Made by a program: the position numbers and the translations under genes. Shown here piece after piece: positions 31,306 through 41,094 of a stretch of DNA of 64,000 bases. How positions within the stretch are numbered: position 1 is the stretch's first letter; each line of letters begins with the position of its first letter. The notes beneath the pieces are model-generated. The model did no database searches and was not told the DNA's origin. It saw only the letters and a program-made list of their open reading frames with translations. The stretch spans positions 1 to 64,000 of the forward strand of contig CAKPQH010000001.1 of assembly GCA_934178475.1 (NCBI GenBank), given 5' to 3'. This DNA comes from an uncultured Clostridia bacterium (GTDB lineage Bacteria > Bacillota > Clostridia > TANB77 > CAG-508).

Positions 31306-33039
31306 TTAATTTTTTTCATTAGGAATTAGTGTAATTGTTTCCATTTGACCCGCTTCATTATATCCCATTGAGACTATATATGTTAATTTAGTATTTATCA
31401 AAGCTTTAATTTCTTCTTCTTTTCCAGAAGTATAATTTCCTTTTTCTAAATAAATTCTAATTTTATTTCCTACTGCTTTGTATTCTTTCATATTTTTTGA
31501 TGCTGTATTTATCAATTCCAAAACTGCATCTGCTTTTACTTCCTCACCTTTATATAGCTCAAATAAACTGTTAAATTTAGTAATTTCTGTGCTTTCATTA
31601 TCTTGATGTTTATTATTTAAATTCTCAATAAATGCATCCATACTATTTATTGTATTTTCTAAAATACTACTATTAAGCTCTGATTGTTTAGAATTCAAAT
31701 ATTCTTTAACTCTTCCCTCTAAGTTTGATATCAAAGCAACTTTATCTGAACCATTATAGTCATTTAGGACTATAATTTTGTCATTTTCTGATAAGTTTAC
31801 TTGCTCTGTTTTATATGTTAAATTCTTATCAATATCTAAATTAAATATTTCTTCATCATTTTCTTTAACTGCAATAGTAGTTTTTGTATTATCTACATCC
31901 ATTTCCCTTGTTACATCAAGTTCTGTTTCTCCTGTTTTGTATAGAAAATCTAAATTATATCCAGTTTCTGTTATTTTCTTGCCTATATTATATATATGTA
32001 ATACTTCTTCATTATCTACTATGTTATAATACTTAATATTAACATTTTTCATTTCATTACTATCTTTACCTATATCAATCAATACTTTAGAATTATTATA
32101 TTCTATATCGGTACGAACTAAAATACCTTTATTTTGATATACAGTAATATTATATTTTACATCATTTTGTCCTGTATATTCAAAACTATCTAATTTATTA
32201 TTTATAGCATCAAGTATACTTTTCTTAATTGAAACATCTTTAAATCCTGCTTCACTTATATTCTCATCTATTTTTTCTAATTTTGATATAATAATTTTAT
32301 CTTCTTTAAGATTATTTAAAATTCTTTTTTCTATATTATCTAACTCATTTTGAGATAATGTTAATGTATATGCTTTAGTATTAACACTTTGTCCATTAGA
32401 CAAAGTAATAACTTTTTTACTTTGAGAAGAATAATTTGATTTTTCTAGATTTTGAAAAAATAATTTATAGTATGTTTTTAATAAAGTGCTTTGTTCCTCT
32501 TCTGTAAATTCAACCCCGTCCATAAAATCAACAACATTCAAATTATTTATTTTAACATTACTTTGTAACCCTAAACTACTTTCAAAATCATTTATATTCT
32601 CATTTTTTATTGCAACAAATTGTTCTACTATATCAGAAAATCTTACACCATATGTATTATCTTTTTCTAACAATTCTAATCTCATCAAATCTTTATCTTT
32701 ATAAGAAATATTTATATCACTATACATTTCTTTATTTTGTTTGTTGCTTATACCATTTATATCAAAATTATATTCTTCATCGTTATAAATTACTTTTACT
32801 TTTGTTTTTTCAGCATAATCATTTTTAAAAATACTACTTATATATTCTTTATCTTTAGATATATCAAACACATTAGATACGTATTCAACATTTTGAACTA
32901 TATACTTCTTAAATAATACGTCTTTTGACTTTCCAAAATCTGTCTTTTGGTATAGCACATAACATACAATACCAATTACTGTAGCAACAATAATTACTAT
33001 CGCTAAAATCATCATTAATTTATTCGAATTATCTTTCAT
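31306..33039 (-). CDS. large membrane-anchored extracellular protein, unknown
   Basis: 577 residues. One N-terminal membrane segment (about 8-29, LMMILAIVIIVATVIGIVCY), then an extracytoplasmic region of alternating strands and helices with no recognised motif. DTNGQSVNTKAYTLTLSQNEL-like and VDNTKTTIAVKENDEEIFNL-like stretches suggest repeated beta-sheet units such as those of clostridial DUF6583-type lipoproteins, but there is no lipobox Cys. It follows rlmB by 19 bases, so they share a transcript. The function is unknown. Confidence 0.6.
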   Translation of the reverse strand: MKDNSNKLMMILAIVIIVATVIGIVCYVLYQKTDFGKSKDVLFKKYIVQNVEYVSNVFDISKDKEYISSIFKNDYAEKTKVKVIYNDEEYNFDINGISNKQNKEMYSDINISYKDKDLMRLELLEKDNTYGVRFSDIVEQFVAIKNENINDFESSLGLQSNVKINNLNVVDFMDGVEFTEEEQSTLLKTYYKLFFQNLEKSNYSSQSKKVITLSNGQSVNTKAYTLTLSQNELDNIEKRILNNLKEDKIIISKLEKIDENISEAGFKDVSIKKSILDAINNKLDSFEYTGQNDVKYNITVYQNKGILVRTDIEYNNSKVLIDIGKDSNEMKNVNIKYYNIVDNEEVLHIYNIGKKITETGYNLDFLYKTGETELDVTREMDVDNTKTTIAVKENDEEIFNLDIDKNLTYKTEQVNLSENDKIIVLNDYNGSDKVALISNLEGRVKEYLNSKQSELNSSILENTINSMDAFIENLNNKHQDNESTEITKFNSLFELYKGEEVKADAVLELINTASKNMKEYKAVGNKIRIYLEKGNYTSGKEEEIKALINTKLTYIVSMGYNEAGQMETITLIPNEKN

Positions 33040-33058
33040 AAATTAAACTCCCTTTCTA

Positions 33059-33916
33059 TTAAAAAATTCTTTGTTTTAATGCTTCATATATTATAATTCC
33101 TGTAGAAACTGATGCATTTAAAGATGTAACTTTTCCCTTCATTGGTATTTTAACTAAAAAGTCACAATTCTTTTTGGTTAACTCTGACATTCCTTTACCT
33201 TCATTCCCTATAACAATTCCTAAAGGCCCAGTTAAATCTTGATCAAAATAATACTTTTCTGCATCTATAGCAGTTCCACATATCCAAAGTCCAGCATCTT
33301 TTAATTTTGAAATAGCATCTGATATATTATTTACTCTTGCTATTTTCATATGTTCAACTGCACCACAAGAAACTTTTGCAACAGTACTGTTGACACATGC
33401 AGCTCTTCTTTTAGGAATTATTATTCCATGAACCCCAGCTGTTTCTGCTGTTCTTATTATAGCTCCAAGGTTATGAGTATCTTCTATCCCATCTAAAATT
33501 AAAACAAATGGATTTTCCTCTTTTTCTTCCGCTTCTTTTAAAATATCTTCAATATCACAATATTCATATGGTGGTACTATTGCTATTAGTCCTTGATAAT
33601 TTTCATTTTGAGCCATAAAGTCCATCTGATTTTTATCCTTTTCAACTATAATAACCTTTTTTTCTTTTGCTATAGCAATAATTTTATTTATTGATCCATG
33701 CTTCTCACCTTTAGTTATATAAATTTTATTTATATCTCTATCTCCTTCAAGTAATTCTAATACTGCATTTCTTCCTTCAATTTGATCATCAAAATTTCTT
33801 TCTTCTTTCTCCGTTCTTCTATCAATGCCTCTTCTATCTACAATTCCTCTTTCAAATTTTCTTCTTTCTTTTTTTCTTCTATCATTTTTTCTATTATTAG
33901 GCACAGCCTCTCTCAT
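33059..33916 (-). CDS. rlmB: 23S rRNA (guanosine-2'-O)-methyltransferase RlmB/TrmH family
   Basis: 285 residues. An Arg/Lys-rich extension (1-45) precedes the substrate-binding domain (IEGRNAVLELLEG) and the SPOUT domain with LDGIEDTHNLGAIIRTAE, GIVIGNEGKGMS and KIPMKGKVTSLNASVSTGI (SAM knot). It methylates G2251 of 23S rRNA in E. coli. An extended -10 promoter TGTTATAAT lies about 35 bases upstream of the start. Confidence 0.9.
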   Translation of the reverse strand: MREAVPNNRKNDRRKKERRKFERGIVDRRGIDRRTEKEERNFDDQIEGRNAVLELLEGDRDINKIYITKGEKHGSINKIIAIAKEKKVIIVEKDKNQMDFMAQNENYQGLIAIVPPYEYCDIEDILKEAEEKEENPFVLILDGIEDTHNLGAIIRTAETAGVHGIIIPKRRAACVNSTVAKVSCGAVEHMKIARVNNISDAISKLKDAGLWICGTAIDAEKYYFDQDLTGPLGIVIGNEGKGMSELTKKNCDFLVKIPMKGKVTSLNASVSTGIIIYEALKQRIF

Positions 33917-34015
33917 AATACCTCTCCTTTTTTATAATCATTTTAAATTATAACATATTTTTATTTGATTGAATACTATTTTTATTAAATTTAGTAATTT
34001 TTCTGTTTACATAAA

Positions 34016-34044
34016 TTGAATATGTTGTCAAAATATGGTATAAT
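34016..34044 (+). promoter_or_regulatory. promoter of the HTH/coiled-coil gene pair
   Basis: TTGAAT (34016-34021), 17-base spacer ending ATATGG, TATAAT (34039-34044) with extended TGG. The same TATGGTATAATAA string occurs before gene 24552. Confidence 0.8.
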
Positions 34045-34087
34045 AAAAGAGCGTAAGCAAGTATTTAATGTTAGGAGGCAAAAAAAC

Positions 34088-34399
34088 ATGCGGTCAGAAA
34101 GTGTAAAACTTCTTGTAAAAAATTATCCTAAAGATCACCAGACCATGTCAAACAAAGAAATTGCTGACAAATATGGTGTAACTATAAGGACAGTTTATTT
34201 TTTACTCGAAGAAATATCAAAAAACATGGGCGTATCACGTGAAAGTTTACTGGATTATCCTCATTCTAAGCACAAATCCAGAGGAGCTAATCCTAAAAAA
34301 GAATTAGTCAATCCTAAAGAGTTTTCACACACTTTTGAAAATATTAGAAATAATATTTCTGAAGTTATTGCAAAAATTGACAAAGAAATAAAAAAATAA
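34088..34399 (+). CDS. small helix-turn-helix protein
   Basis: 103 residues from ATG at 34088, with SD TTAGGAGG seven bases upstream. TMSNKEIADKYGVTIRTVYFLL (residues about 19-40) is a clear HTH of the response-regulator/sigma-4 kind, and NISEVIAKIDKEIKK is a C-terminal amphipathic helix. A Lys/Arg-rich stretch lies between. No family is recognised. It is 17 bases before a coiled-coil gene in a two-gene transcript closed by a terminator, so the pair probably works together, perhaps as a DNA-binding regulator or segregation-like unit (inference). Confidence 0.7.
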   Translation: MRSESVKLLVKNYPKDHQTMSNKEIADKYGVTIRTVYFLLEEISKNMGVSRESLLDYPHSKHKSRGANPKKELVNPKEFSHTFENIRNNISEVIAKIDKEIKK

Positions 34400-34416
34400 A
34401 CAGGAGGACATATTAC

Positions 34417-35253
34417 ATGACAAAATCAATTAATGCAAAAATTATAAAAACAAAACTAAAATACGGTTGGACAATTCAAGACTTTGCAAATTATTTCGAA
34501 TTAGATGAAGAAAGCTTTATTAAAAAACTTTTTTCTGCATTTGATCACAAAATTGCCAAAAGTTTTAAACAAGAAATGGAAACTAACTGTAAAAAGCGTA
34601 ATTCTAATCACTCAAAATCAAAACAGATTAAGGAATCTACTCAGATTTCAGAAAATGAATTAATCGAAAATAATTCATCTACTGACATAAAAAATATATC
34701 AGCTCATTTTGATTTAGATGAAGTTTCCAAATTGCTTGACTCACAAAGGCAAGATGTTCTAAATTTAGAACAAAGTATAAAAGCTTTATCTTCACAAAAA
34801 TTAGACGTCAACAATGCTTTATTATCTGAAAAGAAAAAGCTAAAAGACATCTTAAAACAATTAAAACCAATCGAACAACGCGTCAATAATAAAATTGCTG
34901 AACTTCGGGAAATCAAAGAAGAAATTGGCAAATCAAAATTATTGCTAAAATCCAAAAGAGCTGAATTGACTAAAACAGAAACTAAATTCAAAGAATTATC
35001 AAAAGTTTCTATTTTAGTTTATTCACAAGATTTCGAAATCAGTAATTTTAACTCATCAGTTCCAGAATCAAATAGTGCTTTTGTTAATCACATGCTTGAA
35101 GTTGAAACACTTTCTGAAAACTTAACTGTTAAGCAATTAAAATTACTTTCTCAACTCGTTCCAATAGTTGAAAAAGTAAAAAATCAAGGCTTAACATATG
35201 AAATAGCATTCGAAAATGATGCTATGGAGCAAGTTTTTAATTCTGTGATTTAA
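34417..35253 (+). CDS. coiled-coil protein with N-terminal HTH-like segment
   Basis: 278 residues. The first 40 residues (KLKYGWTIQDFANYFELDEESFIKKL in outline) look like an HTH. A Ser/Asn/Lys-rich linker (about 50-95) leads to a long coiled coil (about 103-190, DVLNLEQSIKALSSQKLDV onward) and a compact C-terminal helical domain. No membrane segment. It is second in the transcript with the 103-residue HTH protein, and the start follows CAGGAGGAC. No known function; the layout recalls plasmid or phage DNA-organising proteins, but this is only resemblance. Confidence 0.65.
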   Translation: MTKSINAKIIKTKLKYGWTIQDFANYFELDEESFIKKLFSAFDHKIAKSFKQEMETNCKKRNSNHSKSKQIKESTQISENELIENNSSTDIKNISAHFDLDEVSKLLDSQRQDVLNLEQSIKALSSQKLDVNNALLSEKKKLKDILKQLKPIEQRVNNKIAELREIKEEIGKSKLLLKSKRAELTKTETKFKELSKVSILVYSQDFEISNFNSSVPESNSAFVNHMLEVETLSENLTVKQLKLLSQLVPIVEKVKNQGLTYEIAFENDAMEQVFNSVI

Positions 35254-35270
35254 AATTGACCTAACAAAAT

Positions 35271-35298
35271 AGAGGAAATCCATTTTTGGATTTCCTCT
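35271..35298 (+). terminator. terminator of the HTH/coiled-coil pair
   Basis: AGAGGAAATCC / GGATTTCCTCT, 11-bp perfect stem with a 6-base loop, followed by a T-rich tract, 18 bases after the stop. Confidence 0.88.
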
Positions 35299-35597
35299 TA
35301 TATTATTTTTCTTTTTTACAGAAACCTAAATTTCTGTAAACCACTCTTCTACACCTTTTTATTACATATCCTAATGGTATAGTCAATACCTTTTTTCAAT
35401 ATTTTTTTACTATCATATAATTTTATATTTTCAAAATATTTTACTATTAATAAAAAAATCTTTCAACCCAATATAAAAGTTACCAAAATATCATGGAGTA
35501 TTCGGTAACCTTTATTCAAATTACACTATTATTATATTATACTTGAAATAAGTATGATTCTAAATTCATACAATATAGAAAATAGGAGAGTGATGTT
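35299..35597. other. gene-free spacer with two further hairpins
   Basis: A 10-bp perfect hairpin TTTACAGAAA / TTTCTGTAAA lies at 35315-35340, and a second (GTTACC / GGTAAC with further inner pairing) at about 35479-35509. Neither has a T-run on the plus strand. They may be operators or structured leaders for the zinc-ribbon gene. No ORF is seen, and no -35/-10 pair with good spacing. Confidence 0.5.
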
Positions 35598-36320
35598 ATG
35601 GCATTAATAAAATGTCCTGAATGTAACAGTCAAATAAGTGATCAAGCTGAAAGCTGTCCAAAATGTGGTTATGAATTACATAAAAAAGAAAGCGCTAGTT
35701 CAAACGTTTCAAATAATTTTTCCACAAACAAAATTAATTTTAAATATGTACTAATTGTACTAATTGTAGTTGTAGGTGGATTTTTAATTTTCAAGCCATC
35801 TACTAATAATACCAACACCGGAACAGGAACTGGTACTGGAAATACTACTACCGCACCTTCGACCAATAATGGATATTCAGTTTATACTGACCCATATCTT
35901 GGAATATCTTTTGAGTTTCCTAGCACTTACAAAGTAACTACTGATAAAGATGGTTTTATCTATGTAGGAAAAAATATAGATAACCAAGGAGCATTAATCC
36001 CATATATAATTATTGGTAGATATGATAATTTTAATAACGAAACACAATTTTTAAACAGTTTTACCGATTACATGAGAAAATTATATAGTGATCTTAAAAT
36101 TACAATTGATCTAATTTCAGGTGTTATTGGAAATAAAACAGTATATGGTTTAGCTTATAATTACAGTTCAGATAATCATTTAATAGTTGATAACAGATAT
36201 GCTGTTGTTATAAACAACAAAGTTTACATGATAGGTTCTAAAGAAGAAAATACAAATTCAACTGAAATTAATAATGTAGTAAATTGTATTATTTCTAGTC
36301 TAACAGAAGGAGGTATGTAA
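35598..36320 (+). CDS. zinc-ribbon membrane protein with extracellular domain
   Basis: 240 residues. An N-terminal zinc ribbon (CPECNSQISDQAESCPKC, residues 6-23) faces the cytosol. It is followed by a linker, a TM segment (about 50-66, YVLIVLIVVVGGFLIF), a Thr/Gly-rich spacer and an extracellular domain (about 95-240) starting YTDPYLGISFEFPSTYKV, which resembles PsbP-like/DUF folds. The first six residues MALIKC are identical to those of the PrsW-like protein that starts two bases after its stop, so they share an operon and probably a regulatory partner. Confidence 0.75.
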   Translation: MALIKCPECNSQISDQAESCPKCGYELHKKESASSNVSNNFSTNKINFKYVLIVLIVVVGGFLIFKPSTNNTNTGTGTGTGNTTTAPSTNNGYSVYTDPYLGISFEFPSTYKVTTDKDGFIYVGKNIDNQGALIPYIIIGRYDNFNNETQFLNSFTDYMRKLYSDLKITIDLISGVIGNKTVYGLAYNYSSDNHLIVDNRYAVVINNKVYMIGSKEENTNSTEINNVVNCIISSLTEGGM

Positions 36321-36321
36321 T

Positions 36322-37485
36322 ATGGCTTTAATAAAATGTAATGAATGTGGAAACAGTATATCTTCAAGTGCTAAAACTTGTCCCCATTGTGGTATAAAAA
36401 TCAGCTTACAAACTTGTCCAGAATGCGGAAAAAGTCTTAATGGTGATGAAATTAATTGTCCCGATTGTGGATATCCAATTTCCAAAAAAACTGCCACAAA
36501 TATAATAACAGAAAATTTAGATAAACTAACAGGTGCTCAATCCAAAAGTTATGTAACATTTAAAGATTTATTTAAAAATACTTTCAAAAAACATACTGAA
36601 GAAGAATTAGATGAAATATTTATTTGTGGTTCTGAAAAAACAACACCAAAAATAAAAGATATAAATCCAAACAGTGCAAGTGCATGGGTATATTTCAAAA
36701 TATTAATTTTCTTTATAATTGCTTATATTCCAACACGTATAGGTTTTATAAATTATGGTAATGCTAACTTTTTACCTCTTCTAGTTATGCTAGCTGCTTT
36801 TGCTATACCTGTAACTGTACTTATATTTTTCTTTGAAATTAATTTATTTAGAAATATACCATTTTATAAGGTAATAAAATACTTTGTACTCGGTGGATCA
36901 CTATCATTAATTTTAGCTATTTTATATTTTTCATTACCTTTCTTTGAAGCTAACGCTACTACTCAAACTTATGAAGGTGCCTTAATGATTGGTTTAATCG
37001 AAGAAGCTGCTAAAGCAGTTATAGTAGCATTCTTCTTATTTAAAAGTACAAAAAGTAATTACATATTAGACGGCTTATTAATAGGTGCTGCAGTTGGAGC
37101 AGGATTTGCTGCTTTCGAAACTGCAGGATACATCTTAAGATTTGGACTTGGTAATGGTTTAGAATCAATGTTAGGAGTTATAAAATTACGTGGATTTTTA
37201 GCTCCAGGTGGTCATGTTGCTTGGGCAGCTATAGAAGGAGCAGCTTTAATGTATGTAAAAGGATTCGAAAAATTAGATAAAAAGCATCTAAACGATAAAA
37301 GATTTTTACTTACTTGCCTTATTCCTGTAGTATTACATGGTATTTGGGATATGCCAATTGAAGCACCTTATTACTTAGTTCAAATTACAATGACAGTTCT
37401 TGCTTGGCTTGTAATAGTATATTTTATAAACCTAGGATTAAAACAAATTGATGAAGCTAAAAAATTAGAAATAAATCAAGAATAA
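36322..37485 (+). CDS. PrsW-family intramembrane protease with double zinc ribbon
   Basis: 387 residues. Two zinc ribbons (CNECGNSISSSAKTCPHC, 6-23, and CPECGKSLNGDEINCPDC, about 33-50) are followed by about eight TM segments. Catalytic-type motifs are EEAAK in TM (GLIEEAAKAV), FETAGY, HVAWAAIEG and VLHGIWDMP, as in PrsW (site-1 protease of RsiW) and CPBP-like glutamic proteases. Here the cytosolic zinc ribbons replace the short PrsW N-terminus. It likely cleaves a membrane substrate; the zinc-ribbon partner upstream is a candidate (inference). Confidence 0.85.
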   Translation: MALIKCNECGNSISSSAKTCPHCGIKISLQTCPECGKSLNGDEINCPDCGYPISKKTATNIITENLDKLTGAQSKSYVTFKDLFKNTFKKHTEEELDEIFICGSEKTTPKIKDINPNSASAWVYFKILIFFIIAYIPTRIGFINYGNANFLPLLVMLAAFAIPVTVLIFFFEINLFRNIPFYKVIKYFVLGGSLSLILAILYFSLPFFEANATTQTYEGALMIGLIEEAAKAVIVAFFLFKSTKSNYILDGLLIGAAVGAGFAAFETAGYILRFGLGNGLESMLGVIKLRGFLAPGGHVAWAAIEGAALMYVKGFEKLDKKHLNDKRFLLTCLIPVVLHGIWDMPIEAPYYLVQITMTVLAWLVIVYFINLGLKQIDEAKKLEINQE

Positions 37486-37518
37486 TTTATAACATTTTGA
37501 CTATATATTATAACAAAA

Positions 37519-37554
37519 AACTATACTATAATTTTACTTAATTATAGTATAGTT
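37519..37554 (+). terminator. terminator of the zinc-ribbon/PrsW operon
   Basis: AACTATACTATAAT / ATTATAGTATAGTT, 14-bp perfect stem with an 8-base loop, followed by T5. It starts 34 bases after the PrsW-like stop. The remaining spacer to 37836 shows nothing else. Confidence 0.88.
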
Positions 37555-37835
37555 TTTTTATTCATAAATTAGTATTTTTCTTTATCATTTATATTAAAAT
37601 AACTATTTTTTAACATAAACAAAAAATAAAAATAAAATATAGTTCTATATTCTTCCCCAATATCTTTTAGCATTTTATCTGTTTTTTCATAGTCCAAGGT
37701 TTTATATACTTTTTATAAAAAAAGCAAAAATAAGCCAGCTAAATCGACTTATATAAACGTAATTGATACTCAATTTTTAAATTTCTTCCAACTTGTTTAT
37801 ATCAATATTTTTAAATAGTCCATCGAAAATGCATT

Positions 37836-37910
<75 letters not shown>

Positions 37911-38070
37911 AAATGTTCTTCATTTTTAATTATACAAAAAATCTCAAATCTTTTCAATATTTTTATTTTATTTTTTTATTTTATCTTGCCAGATTTTAAT
38001 TCCTATGTTATTATAATTCGTGGTATTTTGACAATAATAAATATAAATACTATGAAAGGATTGATAAAAT

Positions 38071-40305
38071 ATGAAATTTGATACATGGAATACTTTTGTT
38101 CCTGGTAATTGGCAAAAAGAAATAAACGTAAGAGACTTTATACAAAAGAACTATACTCCATATGAAGGAGATGATTCATTCTTAGAAGGCCCAACTGAAA
38201 AAACATCTAAACTATGGAAAAAAATTTTAGACTTATATAAACAAGAAAAAGCTGCTGGTGGAGTCTTAGATATAGATACACAAACAATATCTACAATTTC
38301 AGCACATGATGCTGGTTATATTGATAAAGATTTAGAAGACATTGTTGGTCTTCAAACTGACAAACCTCTAAAAAGAGCCATTATGCCATACGGTGGAATT
38401 AGAATAGTAGAAAAATCATGTGAAGCTTATGGAAAACATGTAAAACCAGAAATATCACAAGTTTTTCATACTATAAGAAGAACACATAATGACGGAGTAT
38501 TTAGTGTATATACTCCAGATGTAAGAGCTGCTAGAAGTAATAAATTACTTACTGGTCTTCCAGACGGATATGGAAGAGGACGTATTATAGGTGATTACAG
38601 ACGTATTGCTCTATATGGTGTAGATGCATTGATAGATGAAAAACAACATGAACTTTACGAATTAGATGTTGACAATTTTACTGAAAATATAATCCGTCAT
38701 AGAGAAGAAACTTTTGACCAAATAAATGCTTTAAAAGAACTTAAAGTAATGGCAGAAAAATATGGTTTTGACATTTCTAAACCTGCTACTAATGCAAAAG
38801 AAGCAGTTCAATGGTTATATTTTGGATATTTAGGTTCAATAAAAGAACAAAATGGTGCTGCAATGAGTTTAGGAAGAACCTCTACATTCCTAGATATATA
38901 TATTGAAAAAGATTTAAAACAAGGTATATTAACTGAAAAAGACGCACAAGAAATTATGGATCAATTCATTATAAAATTACGTTTAGTACGTTTCCTTCGT
39001 ACTCCAGAATATGATGAATTATTCAGTGGAGACCCTGTTTGGTGTACTGAAAGTATTGGTGGTATGGGAATAGATGGAAGAACTCTAGTTACAAAAAATA
39101 GTTTTAGATTTTTACATTCACTTGTAAATTTAGGACCAGCGCCTGAGCCTAATATGACAATACTATGGTCTACTAGATTACCTGAAGGATTTAAAAAATA
39201 CGTAACTGATTTATCAATAAAAACATCTTCAATTCAATACGAAAATGATGATTTAATGAGAATTACTTTAGGAGATGACTATGGTATAGCATGTTGTGTT
39301 TCTCCTATGAAAATAGGAAAACAAATGCAATTTTTTGGAGCTCGTGCAAACTTAGCAAAAACATTACTATACGCTATCAACGGTGGTGTTGATGAAATAA
39401 CAAAAAAACAAGTAACACCAAAATTCGCCCCTATTACTTCTGAATATCTAAACTATGATGAAGTAGTAGATAAATATAAACAAATGATGGATTATGTAGC
39501 TAAAGTTTATATAAAAGCTTTAAATGCAATACATTTCATGCATGACAAATATTCTTATGAAGCATTAGAAATGGCTTTACATGACAAAGATGTATTCCAA
39601 ACTATGGCATGTGGTATAGCTGGTCTTTCAGTTGCAGCAGATTCACTTTCAGCAATAAAATATGCTAAAGTTAAAGTAATACGTGATGAAAAAGGAATAG
39701 CTACTGATTTTGAAATAGAAGGAGATTATCCAAAATACGGAAATGATGATGACAGAGTTGATGAAATCGCTGTAAATATAGTAAAAACATTTACTGAAAA
39801 AATACGTAAATATCCTACTTATAAAAATTCAAAGCATACTTTATCTATACTTACAATAACATCAAATGTCGTATATGGTAAAGCAACTGGAAACACTCCT
39901 GACGGAAGACGCGCTGGTAAACCTTTTGGTCCAGGTGCAAATCCATTACACGGAAGAGACACACATGGAGCTTTAGCAGTTATGAACTCTATAGCTAAAT
40001 TACCATTTGACTTCGCAGAAGATGGTATTTCTTATACCTTCTCTATAACTCCTGGTACTTTAGGAAAAACTGAAGAAGAAAGAGTTAATAATCTAATTTC
40101 AATGTTAGATGGATATTTTGCACAAGAAGGTCACCATATAAACGTTAATGTATTTGATAAGAGTCTTCTACTTGATGCAATGGATCACCCTGAAAAATAT
40201 CCACAATTAACAATTAGAGTTTCAGGTTATGCAGTTAAATTCACATCATTAACAAGAGAACAACAATTAGATGTAGTAAACAGAACAATTCATGAAAGAA
40301 TATAA
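38071..40305 (+). CDS. pflB: formate C-acetyltransferase (pyruvate formate-lyase)
   Basis: 744 residues. Catalytic Cys408-Cys409 (GIACCVSPM) and the glycyl-radical site RVSGYAV with Gly719 near the C-terminus are both intact. Length matches PflB (about 740-760). It converts pyruvate and CoA to acetyl-CoA and formate without oxygen, so the host ferments sugars. The activase gene follows 20 bases downstream. No clear Rex or FNR site is visible in the 160 bases upstream. Confidence 0.97.
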   Translation: MKFDTWNTFVPGNWQKEINVRDFIQKNYTPYEGDDSFLEGPTEKTSKLWKKILDLYKQEKAAGGVLDIDTQTISTISAHDAGYIDKDLEDIVGLQTDKPLKRAIMPYGGIRIVEKSCEAYGKHVKPEISQVFHTIRRTHNDGVFSVYTPDVRAARSNKLLTGLPDGYGRGRIIGDYRRIALYGVDALIDEKQHELYELDVDNFTENIIRHREETFDQINALKELKVMAEKYGFDISKPATNAKEAVQWLYFGYLGSIKEQNGAAMSLGRTSTFLDIYIEKDLKQGILTEKDAQEIMDQFIIKLRLVRFLRTPEYDELFSGDPVWCTESIGGMGIDGRTLVTKNSFRFLHSLVNLGPAPEPNMTILWSTRLPEGFKKYVTDLSIKTSSIQYENDDLMRITLGDDYGIACCVSPMKIGKQMQFFGARANLAKTLLYAINGGVDEITKKQVTPKFAPITSEYLNYDEVVDKYKQMMDYVAKVYIKALNAIHFMHDKYSYEALEMALHDKDVFQTMACGIAGLSVAADSLSAIKYAKVKVIRDEKGIATDFEIEGDYPKYGNDDDRVDEIAVNIVKTFTEKIRKYPTYKNSKHTLSILTITSNVVYGKATGNTPDGRRAGKPFGPGANPLHGRDTHGALAVMNSIAKLPFDFAEDGISYTFSITPGTLGKTEEERVNNLISMLDGYFAQEGHHINVNVFDKSLLLDAMDHPEKYPQLTIRVSGYAVKFTSLTREQQLDVVNRTIHERI

Positions 40306-40325
40306 ATATAAATTAGGAGGACGTT

Positions 40326-41039
40326 ATGGATAATAATATATATGCTAGAATACACTCAATTGAATCATTTGGCGCAGTTGACGGACCAGGAATCAGATAT
40401 GTATTATTTATGCAAGGATGTCCTCTTCGTTGCTTGTATTGCCAAAACAGAGATACTTGGGACACTAAAGCTGGTAAAATAGTTTCTTTAGATGAAATCT
40501 TTAATAATATTATGAGATACAAAAACTATATAAAAAACGGTGGTGTAACTATAACAGGTGGTGAACCACTCTTGCAAGCTGATTTTTTAATAGAATTATT
40601 TAAGAAATTAAAACAAAATAACATTCATACATGTATTGATACTTCTGGTATGTTTTCAATAACTGATAAAATAAGAGACTTAATTAATTTAACTGATTTA
40701 TTTTTATTAGATATAAAACATATTGATTCAAATAAATGTAAAAATTTAGTAGGCTTTCCAAACACAAAAGAATTGGCTTTTGCTAAATATTTAAGTGATA
40801 ATAATAAGCATATGTGGATTAGACAAGTATTAATTCCTGGTATAACAGATAGTGAAAAAGATTTATTTAAACTAAAAGAATTTATTAATTCTTTAAATAC
40901 AGTTGATAAAATCGAAATTTTACCTTATCATACACTTGGTAAATATAAATGGGAGCAACTAAACCTTGAATACAAATTAAAAGATGTTAGAGAAGCAAAT
41001 GACGATGATGTAAAAAGAGCAAAAAAAATATTAATTTAA
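40326..41039 (+). CDS. pflA: pyruvate formate-lyase-activating enzyme
   Basis: 237 residues. The radical SAM motif is Cys32-x3-Cys36-x2-Cys39 (GCPLRCLYC) preceded by FGAVDGPGIRYVLF. TGGEPLLQ and LDIKH follow in the expected order. It generates the glycyl radical on PflB with SAM and flavodoxin or similar as electron donor. It starts behind TTAGGAGGACGTT and its stop is followed directly by palindromic repeat copy C. Confidence 0.96.
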   Translation: MDNNIYARIHSIESFGAVDGPGIRYVLFMQGCPLRCLYCQNRDTWDTKAGKIVSLDEIFNNIMRYKNYIKNGGVTITGGEPLLQADFLIELFKKLKQNNIHTCIDTSGMFSITDKIRDLINLTDLFLLDIKHIDSNKCKNLVGFPNTKELAFAKYLSDNNKHMWIRQVLIPGITDSEKDLFKLKEFINSLNTVDKIEILPYHTLGKYKWEQLNLEYKLKDVREANDDDVKRAKKILI

Positions 41040-41043
41040 AAAT

Positions 41044-41090
41044 GGGGACGCTCCTTTTTTGAAAATGTTTTTCAAAAAAGGAGCGTCCCA
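41044..41090. repeat. palindromic repeat, copy C (21 of 22 bp paired, 3-base loop)
   Basis: Starts GGGGACGCTCC and ends GGAGCGTCCCA; the last base breaks the outermost pair. The core T6-GAAAA / TTTTC-A6 is the same as in copies A and B. It fills the 55-base gap between convergent pflA and the HAM1-like gene and should terminate both. Confidence 0.9.
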
Positions 41091-41094
41091 GTTT

